Shown piece after piece: positions 48,546 through 59,786 of a DNA stretch of 64,000 bases (positions are counted from its first letter, which is position 1; each line of letters begins with the position of its first letter). The position numbers were made by a program, and so were the translations under genes. The notes under the pieces are model-generated. The model saw only the letters and a program-made list of their open reading frames with translations, ran no database searches and was not told the DNA's origin. Source of the DNA: Pyrenula massariospora (taxonomy: Eukaryota > Ascomycota > Eurotiomycetes > Pyrenulales > Pyrenulaceae); assembly GCA_021030905.1 (NCBI GenBank), contig JAGFMI010000003.1:1426001-1490000 (forward strand), in the 5' to 3' direction.

Positions 48546-50330
48546 AAGGCAGTCGATACGCCGGCATCCAGCTCTCCTGGAAAGCTATCCTGATGACAGA
48601 CTAGGGACAAGGAGGAGGCCAAATCCTACGTGGGTAGATCGAAGGACCATCTCCAGGGGAAAAGGTTTCTTTGGCTATGTCTCTCTGTCTCTCGTGATGT
48701 GTCTCGTCGTGCCTGAGTCTGACATGGAGGAAGAACTGGAAGGGGGAAGGTTCTTACGGGCCATCTCTGCAAAAAAAGAATCTATCCGCTCTTCTGGCTT
48801 GTGGATGTTCGAGGGAAAGATTGACTCGGGCGAGCAAGCCAGATTTCTCGCCGCAACCGACCCCGCCACACTCAAGCTGCTGACGGCCGCCCGTATCTTG
48901 ACCATGCACTCGAACCTACTGCTGGCTTAACAGGACTATTACTCCTCTAGCTTCACACAAGAAGCCCTCACCTCCATTGACAGCCGGCTTGACTGTCCGG
49001 TCGTCGACAGCAGTCTTTGAGGGCCACCTCCTACATTAATGGTAGTTGCACATCCCTTTCTCGTGGAGATTATCTGACCTAGTATAGACTCAGACCTACC
49101 GAAGCTGCTATCCAAGGTCGTGGTGCTTCTGATCGTTAACATTGGTTTCCGCCGGGTTAGTGATTAGATGCGCAACGACAGCCCCGTGGGCGACGTCCTA
49201 TGTATCCGAAGGTTGTTCGATCCCATCAGAAGAGAATATTTCGTCAGGTCGCAGCACCAACCATGCATGCAATGAGCTACCTCCGTGTCTATCTGGCCCT
49301 CAGCCAACAATGCGGGAAGTGTGTGCGGATCTGGCAGTTTGGACTACCGTATAAGGAGGCCTACAATACCAGTTCTAGCAACCCCTGCGAGATTTCAGTC
49401 ACTACATCCACCTCGGAGCTCTGCATTCACTCCCAAATCCTACATCCATCCTCAAGTCCGCGATGTTCCGAGTCCTCAGCAACTTGCTTCGCTTACACCC
49501 TGCCCCTTATACCGCGAATACTTCGAAGTTGCGACTTACATCAACTCGTGCAAGATCTAGGGCATCCAGTTCAGGGTCTACTAGCAGTGGTGGCGAGCTC
49601 GGACGACCAGCCGGAAGGTCTGATGAGTGCAACGGGTGTCCTTTTCCCAGAAACTGCCCTGAATGGCATCGAAGGATCGGGCCATTCCTCATTGCTAAAG
49701 CATGATCACCTAGTACGATCCAATATATTGGACTTCCTTGGCATGACTTCAGGTCAAGGAGTAGATCACAGAATCTCATAGATGTAGTGCTCACTTACGG
49801 CGCTCGCACGCAGTGAAGACAGCTCCAACGCTCAAGAATTCAACCCTCGTAATCACGCCCGCATCGTTTGAGCGACGTGCTTCTTGTACCAGAGTCGGAG
49901 CACAGCCTGGTAACCTCTACCCAAGGATGCACCAAAGAGCGCTTTTATTCCGTTAGACGTTGGATGATTACGGCGCTCTTCAGATTGCACTCCCCCCCCC
50001 AAGTCACCGAGACTAGCATTGACGTAGCTGGGCCTTGTTGACTGTTGAAAAGGATGACAGGCCAAGCGAGCAGTCAATTCGATTTCTACGGGACAACGTT
50101 CGACACTGGCTGTTCCGCTTTTACGAAGACTACTTCGTGAATTGTATGCGTGACTTTTGCTTGACCGGCAGACGACGTCCGTAAAAACCTAGCCGACCCA
50201 GCGCTACACGGGGAAGCCTCGCGCGCGTACAGCAATAAGTACCCTGGTAGGATATGCGCACATTAGTAGGTGGCGCTGGGTTGACTCTGCTGGTTTGACT
50301 CTGGGTACTTCTAGGAATCATCGACAAGAG

Positions 50331-50442
50331 GTTGACATCTTGCCGAAATCAAGTCAAGGTTGACATTGCACGAGTGCTAACCAGTTAGCAGCTACTAGTC
50401 AACAGCTCTTAAACTCTTGACTTGAGCTGACAAGGTGTCAAC
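50331..50442. repeat. Palindromic element, copy 1
   Basis: Imperfect inverted repeat. The left arm starts GTTGACATCTTGCCGAAATC (50331) and continues AAGTCAAGG. The right arm, read on the reverse strand from 50442, is GTTGACACCTTGTCAGCTCA then AGTCAAGAG. The spacer is about 48 bp. Confidence 0.6.
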
Positions 50443-51258
50443 TTTGTGCCGAAATTTTTGCATGAGGCAAACAAGTAGCACCGCGTACACCGGGCTGATG
50501 ATCCAAGAGGGGTCCTGCCTTTTTGCTGATGCAAACACTGTTTTCGGCAGGACTGTCCGCTAGCAACTGGCCAGCAGCTTTTGCCGAAAACATATGCTCA
50601 TCTTCGCTGAAGCTCAACTATAGTAGCACGGGAGCTTAACATCTAAAACTTGCGCGAGGACGCCCTAGGAGCTGAGGTTGTCTTGCAGTAATGGGTCATT
50701 TTGAAAGTTCTAGCCCCTGGTTTCAGTATCGAGATTCATCTGCAGACATGGCGCTTCCACTGGGATACTTTAGTAGTATTGAAACACTTTGCGCAGGCAA
50801 TTTACCTCGGCGTTACGGTCAGTGATCATGACAGAGCTCAATACGGCATAATAAGCATGATTGGCTCAACTTATAGACTACATCTCGTGCAGAGTTGTGT
50901 CAATCCTACCAATTTTACTAATTGGCGGCCCTGGGCACACTTTTCAATGGCAAGGAACGACTCCAAACCCTGGGCCGCCTACACAGGGCTAAAAGTCTTC
51001 CTAACGAAGCAGATCAATCAGAACATTGCGTGGTAATAATTGAAGTAAGCGATCGAGCCTTTCTCTCCTGCTTCGCGATTTAAGTAGCTCCTCGTGCTGC
51101 AACATTGACCCCAAGGCCAAGGCAGATAAGAACCTGCTCCGGTCAAGAGTTTCTGCAAGAGTTGACCAATAACAGACACTGTCTCTGCCTACGACAGTAA
51201 AACCGCGATCTATGCTACTAATATACGGGAAACTCTAAGCAAAATGTTCGGCAGCAGT

Positions 51259-51378
51259 TTGACCTCTTGTCGGCATTTTGACACCGTACAGGCAGATTGT
51301 CGACCAACATATAGTCCGCAGCCTGTCAGTACAATGTCAGGCTCTTAAACTCTTGACCTAATGCTGACAAGAGGTCAA
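51259..51378. repeat. Palindromic element, copy 2
   Basis: The arms TTGACCTCTTGTCGGCAT (51259-51276) and ATGCTGACAAGAGGTCAA (51361-51378) are reverse complements at 17 of 18 positions. The inner part holds GTCGACCAACAT and GTACAATGTCAGGCTCTTAA, blocks shared with copies 3 and 4. Confidence 0.7.
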
Positions 51379-51636
51379 TTGTCTGTCAACAAAAACGCCT
51401 AGGTCATAGAAGTACTAGCTTTTTTCATTGAAGCTCGACAGATGCACCGTTCTAGATGCCCAAGGCTAAAGGCTAGTAGCACGACGAGAGCTCAACACCT
51501 AAAACTTGCGCAAGGTTGTCTTGCAGTACTACTAGTGGGTCATCGAGTATTTCTAGGACCTAATCAATTTTGTGGACAGAAGCCTTGACATTGGACTAGC
51601 AGGTTGCGGGCACTGTGAGTCCACAACTTAGAATTG

Positions 51637-51690
51637 GTCGACAGCCTGCCCGTAAAATGTGAAGGCCTTGAATTCTTGACTTAATGCCGG
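51637..51690 (+). repeat. Palindromic element, half copy 3
   Basis: It starts GGTCGACAGCCTGCCCGTAA and ends CCTTGAATTCTTGACTTAATGCCGG. It matches the reverse complement of 53425-53479 (copy 4) at nearly all positions, so the two stand as inverted copies about 1.8 kb apart. Confidence 0.65.
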
Positions 51691-52868
51691 TGATGTGTCG
51701 ATCTTCCGTGGCGAAGAACCTTAGTACTTCTGTAGACACGGCGCTTTCATTGACATACTAGTAATAATTGAAATTGTTACGCAATTCAAGTGGCCGTGTA
51801 CCTAGCATACTGTGTCTTCTATTGAGGATGTAGAAAGCAGAGTATTACTACTAGCTTTATTGCCGAGTTCGATAATACAGCAGAGGACAAGAAATGGTGC
51901 GACGCCACCAAGGTACAGCACTTTGCGCAGCAGAAACTTGAAATTGCAAGTTTATCTCGGCGTTAAGGTCCTGATTGACACGATTGACATACTACTTTCT
52001 GTGCGGAGTAAGATAACCGATCTGTGCATGCTAATCGGCCCTGGGCACCAATATTTTGTTGCTCAGGGCACGACTTCAAGGCTAACAGTCTCCCTAATCC
52101 GCTCCGGCAAGTAAAATCGCAACCCTTGCGCCTATTCGACAACTAGCCCACGCCCTGCGTAGTCTTTCCTGCCTAATCGCTTCATACCGTGCGCGGGCGC
52201 ATTTGGCATGGCCGCCTCGTTGCTCGTAGTTCTGACTTTTCACAGCCAGGTGGTGTCCATCACAATGAAGTGCCTATTAAAGTACTAGTAGATTCTGATA
52301 GCCTCTCTATCAATCCGCATCTCGATGCGTCTGTGCCTCTGCAGTGCATCCACCCAGTAAAGTAATAAGTACTTTACTTAGTACCTACCGTCAACAAACA
52401 GGCTTCAAACAAACGATGCTACAACTATAAGAGTGGTAAGAGAAGGATACAGAAAACGAGGCATTACCCATCTCTCCACCTAGCTCTTAGTCCCTGCGAT
52501 GGAGTTAAGAACCACCAACAACAAAGTGACTTCAACTTAAGCGTGTACGTGTAGGCGCGCAATATACAAAAGTAGAGCTTAAACTGCCGCTTGCACAGAA
52601 GGGGTGCTTCAATACGGGCAAATCCCTAGGCAAAATTAAAAACTATCTTGTGACTGGCAATTCTCAACCTCGCCGGCACCAAAGACGCTTGGTATTTTGA
52701 TTTGGGAGATTGAAATTTTGCCACAATTTTTTGTTATCGTATTCTCTTCTTGCCACCGATTATGTATAAACCCCCTAGAATTATGATTTTCGCCATTGTG
52801 ACCTTCGCCGTGGAAATCCTCGCATACTAATTTTGTCCGTTTTAAGGCTTACTGGCTCTCTAAAACCA

Positions 52869-52906
52869 GAGAATTGGCTGTGCACATAGCTATACAGTCA
52901 ATTCTC
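52869..52906. repeat. Hairpin-forming inverted repeat
   Basis: GAGAATTGGCTGT (52869-52881) and ACAGTCAATTCTC (52894-52906) pair over 13 bp with one G-T wobble and a 12-nt loop. It lies in otherwise featureless AT-rich DNA of the island. Confidence 0.5.
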
Positions 52907-53415
52907 CGTCCAGAGCTGTCTTCAATACAACCCTGGATAGTAATTTGGCTATATACCTGTCTGGGGACGGGTCTATATACTGAATTAGCCATGCATGTAT
53001 CAACAAAAGGTAAAACGGAATGCAACACCATATAAATCGGCGGCGCCGAGGGTTGAAAGCGAGAACAGCAAAATCGTAGATGGGTAGATGGGTGTGGGTG
53101 GGTAGAAAAGTATATATCTGGGCGAAGAGGCTACGGGATGGGGGCTAGCATTCGCTTGTGTAGAAATTCCCCCAGAAGCACCTCCCCGACGTAAGCTTCA
53201 GTACTACAGTATGTGTATGCGGTTGGCGCTATATGCATCTCGGTGTCAGCACAGCGGCGCGCGTAGGTATAGCATCCTTACCCGCCTTTCAAGTTCTCTC
53301 CTCTCCATGTCCAACCGTCGTGTCTTCTGCCCCCTCTTTCCTAATCAGGTATATATGCGCAGGCCTAATAGTAGACTACTAGTAGTTACAAGCATCTCCA
53401 ATTACTTCTTCGACA

Positions 53416-53539
53416 GACACCTTGTCGGCATTAAGTCAAGAATTCAAGGTCCTGACATTGTACGGGTAGGCTGTCGACCAAATGTGGATCTAGAATAAAG
53501 AGTTTTGCCTATCAGTACTCGACTCGATGCCGACAAGGG
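53416..53539. repeat. Palindromic element, copy 4
   Basis: The left arm contains CCTTGTCGGCATTAAGTCAA, then AATTCAAGGTCCTGACATTG and GTAGGCTGTCGACC. The right arm, reversed, reads CCCTTGTCGGCATCGAGTCG. Same core as copies 1-3. Confidence 0.65.
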
Positions 53540-54719
53540 ATCAACTTCTTGCCGACGATTTTGCCAAAGTACTAGTCTAGATGAGCTCTGACCCTTGCGT
53601 GGAATTGCGCCTTTTCGTGATACCAGAGATAAGTAATTATCTGTGGAGGTATAGAGCCACGTTTAATGATCGGAAGCCGAGTGCATTCCTGTCATATCAC
53701 CGCAAAGAGCTAGAGCGAAGGCCTACGAAGCGACTACCAGTACTATTATCAAAAGCTTACGATCAGCCGCGAGTCAAACTCGATTCGTATTAATCTCTCT
53801 TCGAATCCATCAAGGGAAAGCCTAAATTTTGAGGAGGAGCGACTCTCTACTAGTATCCCTGTGCCAATTCTGCCAACTTAACTTTGGGGAGCCCCTGCTC
53901 GTGCCTGGACTTGCAGGACGGGTACCACAGTTTTCCTGATGTAGCCGACCCAGCACGGCATGAAGAAGCCAACACCCTGCCAAATTTCTGGTGCTTCGCA
54001 GGGTTCGAAGCGTGCAGCAGGTAAAGACGCTGAGTGCCGCGGGGCGCGCTAAACTAGGGCTTTTTGCTGACGTAAGGAAAGCAGTAAACCCGGCCCAGGA
54101 ATCTAAATTGACCCAGGGCTTCCGGCACATTGCACTGACACCCAAATCAGCCAGCAGTTGGTCAACAACTTTTCCTAGAGCTACGCCTTCAAGCCCAGGA
54201 ATGATTCCGGGCTTTAAATGTCAAACCTTAAAGATGGATTCGTCTCTTGCCTACAACGGCGTGCAGATCTTAGAAATTGATACCTTGAAGACACGACCCC
54301 CCTCCCCCAGGATAAGTAATTACGAGCGCGGTGCCGCGCAGGGCCATGCTGGTTCGCCTGCGGTTTTGTTGACGTAGAGGGGATTGCGATTGCCGGCACA
54401 GATACGTCGATGTCAAATCTTCAGGGATTACTAGCCCGGCGCACACAGGTTTTAGGATAGTTGCTCAACGCGTGCGGGGCCGCCCTGGATCGATCGAAAG
54501 AGGCGTGCTTCGGATACTACGGCTTTAAAACATGCCATGTACCAATTTCTCTACAAGTAATTCAAGAACTAGTACTGGTAGTATCGAAGGAAGCATTCTG
54601 ACCTGCCATTGGGACTGGTCACGGCGCCGAAGCCCGATCAATGCTTAACGAATAAGCTTAGAGCATTACTATAGTACTACTAGTGTAGTATAGGCAGACG
54701 CGAAATATGTGAACCTTTG

Positions 54720-57700
54720 CTATTCTAGATCATCTGGAGAATCCTCCTTCGAAGGGTCTTTAAGATCCGAACGTGCTGACGACGACCTGTCTCTTGTACT
54801 AACGATATAATTCACACCGGTTGATCGGGTGAATGCGATGCCTCTTCTCCTAGCAGGCCGCTCCCTCTGGATTCCGTCTGGGTGATCTTCAGATGATTGA
54901 TAGTGTCCATACTTATCCACGGTATTAAAGAACTCGTGCTTTCGAAAAGGCATCAATCGGTTCTGTCTCGCACGAGTTCTGGGTGCCTCGTCAATGCCGT
55001 GTGACTGAGAAGATCCGCCCCGGCCACTTTCCTCGCTGACGGCCTGTTCTATGACGCCTGATTTCATGTCCTCTCTGCCTCTAGCCCGTGCTAACGTCGA
55101 GTCTTTGTTTTGTCTAGGTTGCAAGGGCTCAGTAGGCGTGACTAAATCGTTCTTTGACGGAATAGAGCCGTCTGCAGAATAGCTGCTTGGTTGTTTTCGA
55201 ATTGAAAGTTTCTTTGCTCCTTGATTACTTCCCAGGCTTCGCCAAGAGGAACCACGGCTCTCTGCTGGCCGAAATTGGGTAGACGCATTCCTGCCGCTGT
55301 CCGATAGACCTCCTACATCCGGTCCAGGCGTTTCAGATGGACTTTCTCCTGCTGAAGCATAACGTGAAATCGGCCTCGGTGTTTGGAGTCGCCCGTGTCG
55401 TTGGTCACCGCTTGTTTCTGGAGCTTCTGTGCTGGAGATCTTCTCGCTAAGGGAGAAAAAGGCAGTCTTGCTCCGGAACCTAGCCGTGCTTGGCTGGAAC
55501 TTAGGATGTGGGTGTCCTACCTTGGGTTGCTTCTGTTTCAATGGCTTCTCCACGGATGGGTGTCTCCGACCTTTGACACTAGCTTTTCGTTCCTTCTCCA
55601 AAGGAGGACTGCTGCGAACGAAATCATCACATGTTTCGCTGTCTGAGGCGCTAGAGTTGGAACTGTGTGTAGTGCTCCAATCCGTGTCCCTAGAGTCCTG
55701 AGAAGGGCTAGTTATAAGTATGTTTTTCAAGCCCGCAGAAATTGTTCGCAACCAATGTGAAGGTCCTGCTCCTTCCCGGCCGATGGATTGAGATTGACCG
55801 TCGTCATTTGCCTGAGGACCTGGGCCAGATTTCGCTGACGACGTGTCGGAAATAGCACGAGTAGACATTATATCTTCTTCTGTCGCAGACGGTAATGTGG
55901 CCGCGCTCTTGGAATCGAGCTGAAGTGGATTCTGCATTGTCATTTTCATCTTAAACTGATCGGTGTGAGGCTTTCTAGAGCGACGCTTACGCACGGTCGG
56001 CATCGATGGCTGACGTTCAAGCCTTTCCGCCAAATCGACAGCTTTCCTTACCTTCCTTAACTTCATCTTGGATTTCATGGACTTGGCAGATCGTGATCGG
56101 GTAGTTACTGACTTTTTTGAAAAATGCTGCGCTTTTACATGCCTTTGACGGCGCAGGAGATTCCTTTCCCCGAGGGACAACATTGCTTTATCAGGTTGCA
56201 TTCTTGTCGCAGGGACCAATTCTGTTTCCAGTATAGAGGCAAAGGATTCTTGATCGACCCGCTTAGCCAGGAACGTTCGTGTTTTAAGGATATTTTCTGT
56301 ATCGATTTCTTTGAATGTCGATATCTGTCGTGGAAAATTATCCAATACTGCGCTGTCCCAGCTTCGAAAATTCATCGTATCATCTGCCAGCTTCAACTGA
56401 GGTTCTACGTGGTCTTGCCACCATGACTTAGCCTTCCGATTGCGGGAGTGTCTAAGGACATCCTGCACTTTATGTTCGTCCCTCTCAGTTGTCAAGTTCA
56501 CACCATGTCCAAGACTACTAAAACAAAAGAAGATCATGTCAGCAACTAGTCTGTAGTTCCGTTCAAGAGTGACTGCAACTTGCTCCAGACTTCGTTGTAG
56601 GTGATACCACAAATAATATGCTTCCATATATCGTTGGTCTTTTTTTGGATATTTGAGCGCCCATTCTTGTGCTGAAAATCTGTCACCCTCGTTCGGCACG
56701 AGTGCTCTGATACTTTCTTGGGACAAACAGTCTAGTCTATCGGAAAGGCAGAATTTGAGTCGTGCTTGATTGTATAGATCGGCTGACAGCCGAAGATTCG
56801 TGATTTTAGAGAGACTGAAGAGAGACCTCGGGATGTCATCGACGTTCTCAATTTGAAGGACAAGAGAAATATCAGTGAACGACAGACCGTGTTTCTGAGC
56901 GAGGTAATAAGACTGAAGGTGGTGATTCTTGATTGCTACTGAATTATCAGACAGTTCTCGCCATTTGTTGGCGAACGAAAGCGCTGCCGACGCTACATTA
57001 AGCATAGTGCCTCTTGACATGGGTGTAGATGAATCCCCGGCGATGATCAGAGATACGGAGTCTTCGAAGCCTGAATCGAGTACATCCTTGGCAATCCTGG
57101 TATCAATTAACTCAGAAGTACCTCCCGATATAGCACAAGACTCGTCCGATTGGTCCGATTCATCTGCATCGGCGTTTGAGAATTGTTCGGTAGAAGTTAG
57201 AATTGGGTGGTTGTCTTCTACTGGTCGAGGTAGGGGAGGTACAGGATCCAAAGCTTGTCTCTTCTGATCCATGATGTGAAATAGCATGAGCGATGCATAG
57301 GCATCATTTGCGCTGTAAAAAATTTGCTCGTCATTGAGTGGTTCATGCCAATTGCTAGTGCGTACTGAGCCCTTGGGTAAAGGTAGTCCTAAGTGTTTCT
57401 CCGCTTGTGCCGTCAGGCTTACAAGGCGTTTGCTGATTGGGCTTTGGTCATCGGAGTGGTACTCTAACAAGCGGTACAGATGGCTGAGCTCGAAAAGACC
57501 ATTAGCCTGGACATTCAAGATGTTCTTCAACCTAGTTCCATCACCCTTTATTCCCACGCCAACCTTGCGTACGTGTCGGTTCTCCAAAATAGCGCGTAAG
57601 GTCGGAGGAATTCGATGCTGTAAATAATCAGCGTTGCTCATGGCGACATGAAACAACGCGATGCGCTCCGTATTCGCAACCTGAACTAGACAGACATTAT

Positions 57701-59786
57701 CCCGATGACCTCTCGGTGCCCCAGGCCTCCACTCTAAATCTAGGCCTAGCAATGGGTCTTGACTGAACAGCTTTGCAACTCGTTCCGAAGCTAGGTCGCT
57801 GCTACAAACATGTACAGTAATCTCTCTCCCATCCGCACCTTGGTAATCATTGAATTGCCAAAATTTCGGACTTTCGGTTCTTGCTAGATGAAACATCGGG
57901 CGTGGAACAAGAGCGTGTGCGGAAAGAGGGTAGCGGAAGAGCGCTTTAGCATTCTCGTCGAAAGGCGTTAGATTCTCATCGTGCGAAGTCCACTTGCTTT
58001 GCATCCATGCGAGTACCACAAGCTCGTCGGATATCCTGCGTATCTCACGATGAAGATGCATAATTTTGTTGAGCTTATTCTTGAGGGTGGTGTTGGATAG
58101 GCTCGTAGTGACCCTGAATAAAGCCTGCAAGAATGTTCCCGAATAAAACATATAAAGGTATAACCGACGAAAACGGCGTCGCTGTAATGTATACCGCCAC
58201 CACTTAGGATGATGGGCTCCAACGGATAGACTGGCTCCAAAAGCACCCAAATCCCGATGTAGGAGATGACGCATAGTGGTTGCATTTTCGAACATGTCGT
58301 GCAAGCGTCTAGCTAGTTCTGATATTACTACCCAATCAAATGACTGGCCGATTTCTTGTGCAACGGCACGAATCTCAAAGAAGGTCCGCTCTATGTCATT
58401 TAGGCCGTCAACGTACTTGTCGATCGAAATCTGGAGCCGCTCTAAGCGATTGAGGGTCGCGAAAGCAGGACGGAAGTGTCCCACCTGCCGAAGAAGTTGA
58501 TATGAACGGAAAATATGTGCATCCCCCTGGAACTGATTGTGAAAAGAATTTCGAGTTGAAGTGAAGTGATATGAAGGATCCAATCCTTTTAGTGATTTTC
58601 GCAAACGTTTAACAGTGTTCGTGTCCAGCTTTTCAAATACAGCTTTTGTCCTGTCTTGGAGAACCTCCAAATCGTTTATTTTTGAGCGGAAGTCCTTGTG
58701 TTGATTTTTTAATTGCTCACGACTGTTTGCCCAATTACGAAAGAGGACAATCTCATTGAGATGCTGGACGGTAATTCCTATTGCTTGTAAATATGAATGG
58801 CTGCGCGTCAGTGCTTCATTCAAAATCATCAATCGACGCTCCATTTGCTTATGCTTTTCAGCTCTTTCATTTAAGGAATATCGGATTCTTTGAAGGTTAT
58901 CATGGATATTGCTCAGGTCTTGATTGATTCCTTCGAGTCGTGTAACCGAGCATCCAAATCGCCTTTCAAACTCTTTCGCCACAATATTTATTGCGCGATC
59001 GTGACGTTTCTTTTGCTCTAATCTCTGCTCTGCTGCCATCTTTGCTTGGACCGCCTTCTCTTGCTTAGCGAGCCTCTCTCGTATCTCTTCACCACTCTCA
59101 GGAGCGTACATCACTAGCGATTCACTCTTCTTGCCAAACCCCAGCTTCTTCTCTGAATCCGAGATACTGTGAAATTGAGCAGACTCGATGCTGTGTAGCC
59201 TTCCCTTCACCGGCATCGAGCTGGATTTACTTCTAGAGACTAACAATTGAGACCGGCTCGCGATAGGATGCGCGAGTAGTCCATCCATGAACGAGTCTAA
59301 GAGTGGACGTGTAGTCATTTTTCGAAATGATTCATCGCCGCAAGAACGACTCCTCAAGGTCCCGTCGTGAGAGTGCTTGGTCGATGTGCCACCGGAGGTG
59401 TTTTGAAGTCGAGGCTCAGGAAAATGGACCTCTTCATCATGTAATTTTGAGGAACCATTGCCGTCTAAGAAGCCATCGTGCGCCATGTGTAGCTCTTTCT
59501 CTTTCGAATGCACACGGGACGAGCCATGGCTCTGGGCTGGGCATCCAATTGTCTCCGAAGACTGAAATCGGATCGCACTTCCTGGAGCCCATGTCTTGCT
59601 ATTTGAAGATCGTTGGCGTCGACATGACCCAGAATCAGTAGGTAAAGTTTGCGTCCATGCCGTAGCATTGTTATTCTTCACAGGTGGTTCTTCCCTCGCT
59701 GGAGCATCACTGAAAAGTAGGGGAATCGACGGCGTCCAAGTATGGTTCTGCGGCTTGTTTACATTCTCGAAACTTGAGCCCGACAT
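54720..59786 (-). CDS. Large protein with DEDDy 3'-5' exonuclease domain (WRN/RNase D-like)
   Basis: A single exon encodes 1688 aa from ATG at 59786. The N-terminal 230 residues are Ser-rich and disordered. A charged coiled coil follows (about 235-330, EEIRERLAKQEKAVQAKMAA onward), then a helical region of unknown fold with a short hydrophobic stretch (LYLYMFYSGTFLQALF). The exonuclease domain (PF01612) lies at about 660-850: LLGLDLEWRP (first Asp/Glu), VGVGIKGDGTRLKN (second Asp) and FYSANDAYASLMLFHIM (Tyr and last Asp). All four acidic residues and the Tyr are present, so it should be active on DNA or RNA. A second helical region (about 960-1180) is followed by a basic, Ser/Lys/Arg-rich tail of some 500 residues. 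No helicase or HRDC domain is recognised. The substrate is unknown. Confidence 0.85.
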   Translation of the reverse strand: MSGSSFENVNKPQNHTWTPSIPLLFSDAPAREEPPVKNNNATAWTQTLPTDSGSCRRQRSSNSKTWAPGSAIRFQSSETIGCPAQSHGSSRVHSKEKELHMAHDGFLDGNGSSKLHDEEVHFPEPRLQNTSGGTSTKHSHDGTLRSRSCGDESFRKMTTRPLLDSFMDGLLAHPIASRSQLLVSRSKSSSMPVKGRLHSIESAQFHSISDSEKKLGFGKKSESLVMYAPESGEEIRERLAKQEKAVQAKMAAEQRLEQKKRHDRAINIVAKEFERRFGCSVTRLEGINQDLSNIHDNLQRIRYSLNERAEKHKQMERRLMILNEALTRSHSYLQAIGITVQHLNEIVLFRNWANSREQLKNQHKDFRSKINDLEVLQDRTKAVFEKLDTNTVKRLRKSLKGLDPSYHFTSTRNSFHNQFQGDAHIFRSYQLLRQVGHFRPAFATLNRLERLQISIDKYVDGLNDIERTFFEIRAVAQEIGQSFDWVVISELARRLHDMFENATTMRHLLHRDLGAFGASLSVGAHHPKWWRYTLQRRRFRRLYLYMFYSGTFLQALFRVTTSLSNTTLKNKLNKIMHLHREIRRISDELVVLAWMQSKWTSHDENLTPFDENAKALFRYPLSAHALVPRPMFHLARTESPKFWQFNDYQGADGREITVHVCSSDLASERVAKLFSQDPLLGLDLEWRPGAPRGHRDNVCLVQVANTERIALFHVAMSNADYLQHRIPPTLRAILENRHVRKVGVGIKGDGTRLKNILNVQANGLFELSHLYRLLEYHSDDQSPISKRLVSLTAQAEKHLGLPLPKGSVRTSNWHEPLNDEQIFYSANDAYASLMLFHIMDQKRQALDPVPPLPRPVEDNHPILTSTEQFSNADADESDQSDESCAISGGTSELIDTRIAKDVLDSGFEDSVSLIIAGDSSTPMSRGTMLNVASAALSFANKWRELSDNSVAIKNHHLQSYYLAQKHGLSFTDISLVLQIENVDDIPRSLFSLSKITNLRLSADLYNQARLKFCLSDRLDCLSQESIRALVPNEGDRFSAQEWALKYPKKDQRYMEAYYLWYHLQRSLEQVAVTLERNYRLVADMIFFCFSSLGHGVNLTTERDEHKVQDVLRHSRNRKAKSWWQDHVEPQLKLADDTMNFRSWDSAVLDNFPRQISTFKEIDTENILKTRTFLAKRVDQESFASILETELVPATRMQPDKAMLSLGERNLLRRQRHVKAQHFSKKSVTTRSRSAKSMKSKMKLRKVRKAVDLAERLERQPSMPTVRKRRSRKPHTDQFKMKMTMQNPLQLDSKSAATLPSATEEDIMSTRAISDTSSAKSGPGPQANDDGQSQSIGREGAGPSHWLRTISAGLKNILITSPSQDSRDTDWSTTHSSNSSASDSETCDDFVRSSPPLEKERKASVKGRRHPSVEKPLKQKQPKVGHPHPKFQPSTARFRSKTAFFSLSEKISSTEAPETSGDQRHGRLQTPRPISRYASAGESPSETPGPDVGGLSDSGRNASTQFRPAESRGSSWRSLGSNQGAKKLSIRKQPSSYSADGSIPSKNDLVTPTEPLQPRQNKDSTLARARGREDMKSGVIEQAVSEESGRGGSSQSHGIDEAPRTRARQNRLMPFRKHEFFNTVDKYGHYQSSEDHPDGIQRERPARRRGIAFTRSTGVNYIVSTRDRSSSARSDLKDPSKEDSPDDLE

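Larger units (their letters stand above)
50621..52112 (+). repeat. Diverged direct repeat (about 0.85-kb period)
   Basis: Blocks of unit 1 recur in the same order in unit 2: TAGTAGCACG..GAGCT(T/C)AACA.CTAAAACTTGCGC (50621 and 51474), GGTTGTCTTGCAGTA..GGGTCAT (50675 and 51514), AGACA(T/C)GGCGCTT (50743 and 51734), ACTTTGCGCAG (50786 and 51918), ATCTCGGCGTTA-like (50800 and 51955) and CGGCCCTGGGCAC (50928 and 52037). Each unit is preceded by a palindromic element, which suggests that element plus body is one repeated unit. Confidence 0.6.
43551..54719. other. 11 kb gene-poor repeat island
   Basis: No intact gene is supported over 11 kb, against one gene per 3 kb elsewhere. The island contains two pairs of diverged direct repeats (43.7-44.7 kb), a decayed frame (45.2-46.0 kb), a minisatellite (47.8-48.5 kb), a palindromic element family with a larger direct duplication (50.3-53.6 kb), a run of nine C near 49992, and many CTAGTA/TACTAG-rich stretches. 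I see no reverse transcriptase, integrase or transposase motif. It may be an old transposon nest. Confidence 0.6.

Noticed and set aside
48116-48622. 168-codon Ser/Pro/His-rich minus-strand frame
   Set aside because: It is a translation of the minisatellite; a 28-bp unit shifts frame in every repeat, so conservation is at DNA level.
48697-48930. Small ORF ending in LLTAARILTMHSNLLLA
   Set aside because: Protein-like helix pattern but isolated, within the repeat island, no family recognised and no neighbouring exons found.
49200-49781. 193-codon plus-strand frame
   Set aside because: Cys/Ser-rich without motif, overlaps three other frames of similar length, no recognisable domain.
53581-53793. 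70-codon plus-strand frame, possible transposase remnant
   Set aside because: Basic composition only; no DDE, zinc-finger or HTH pattern seen.
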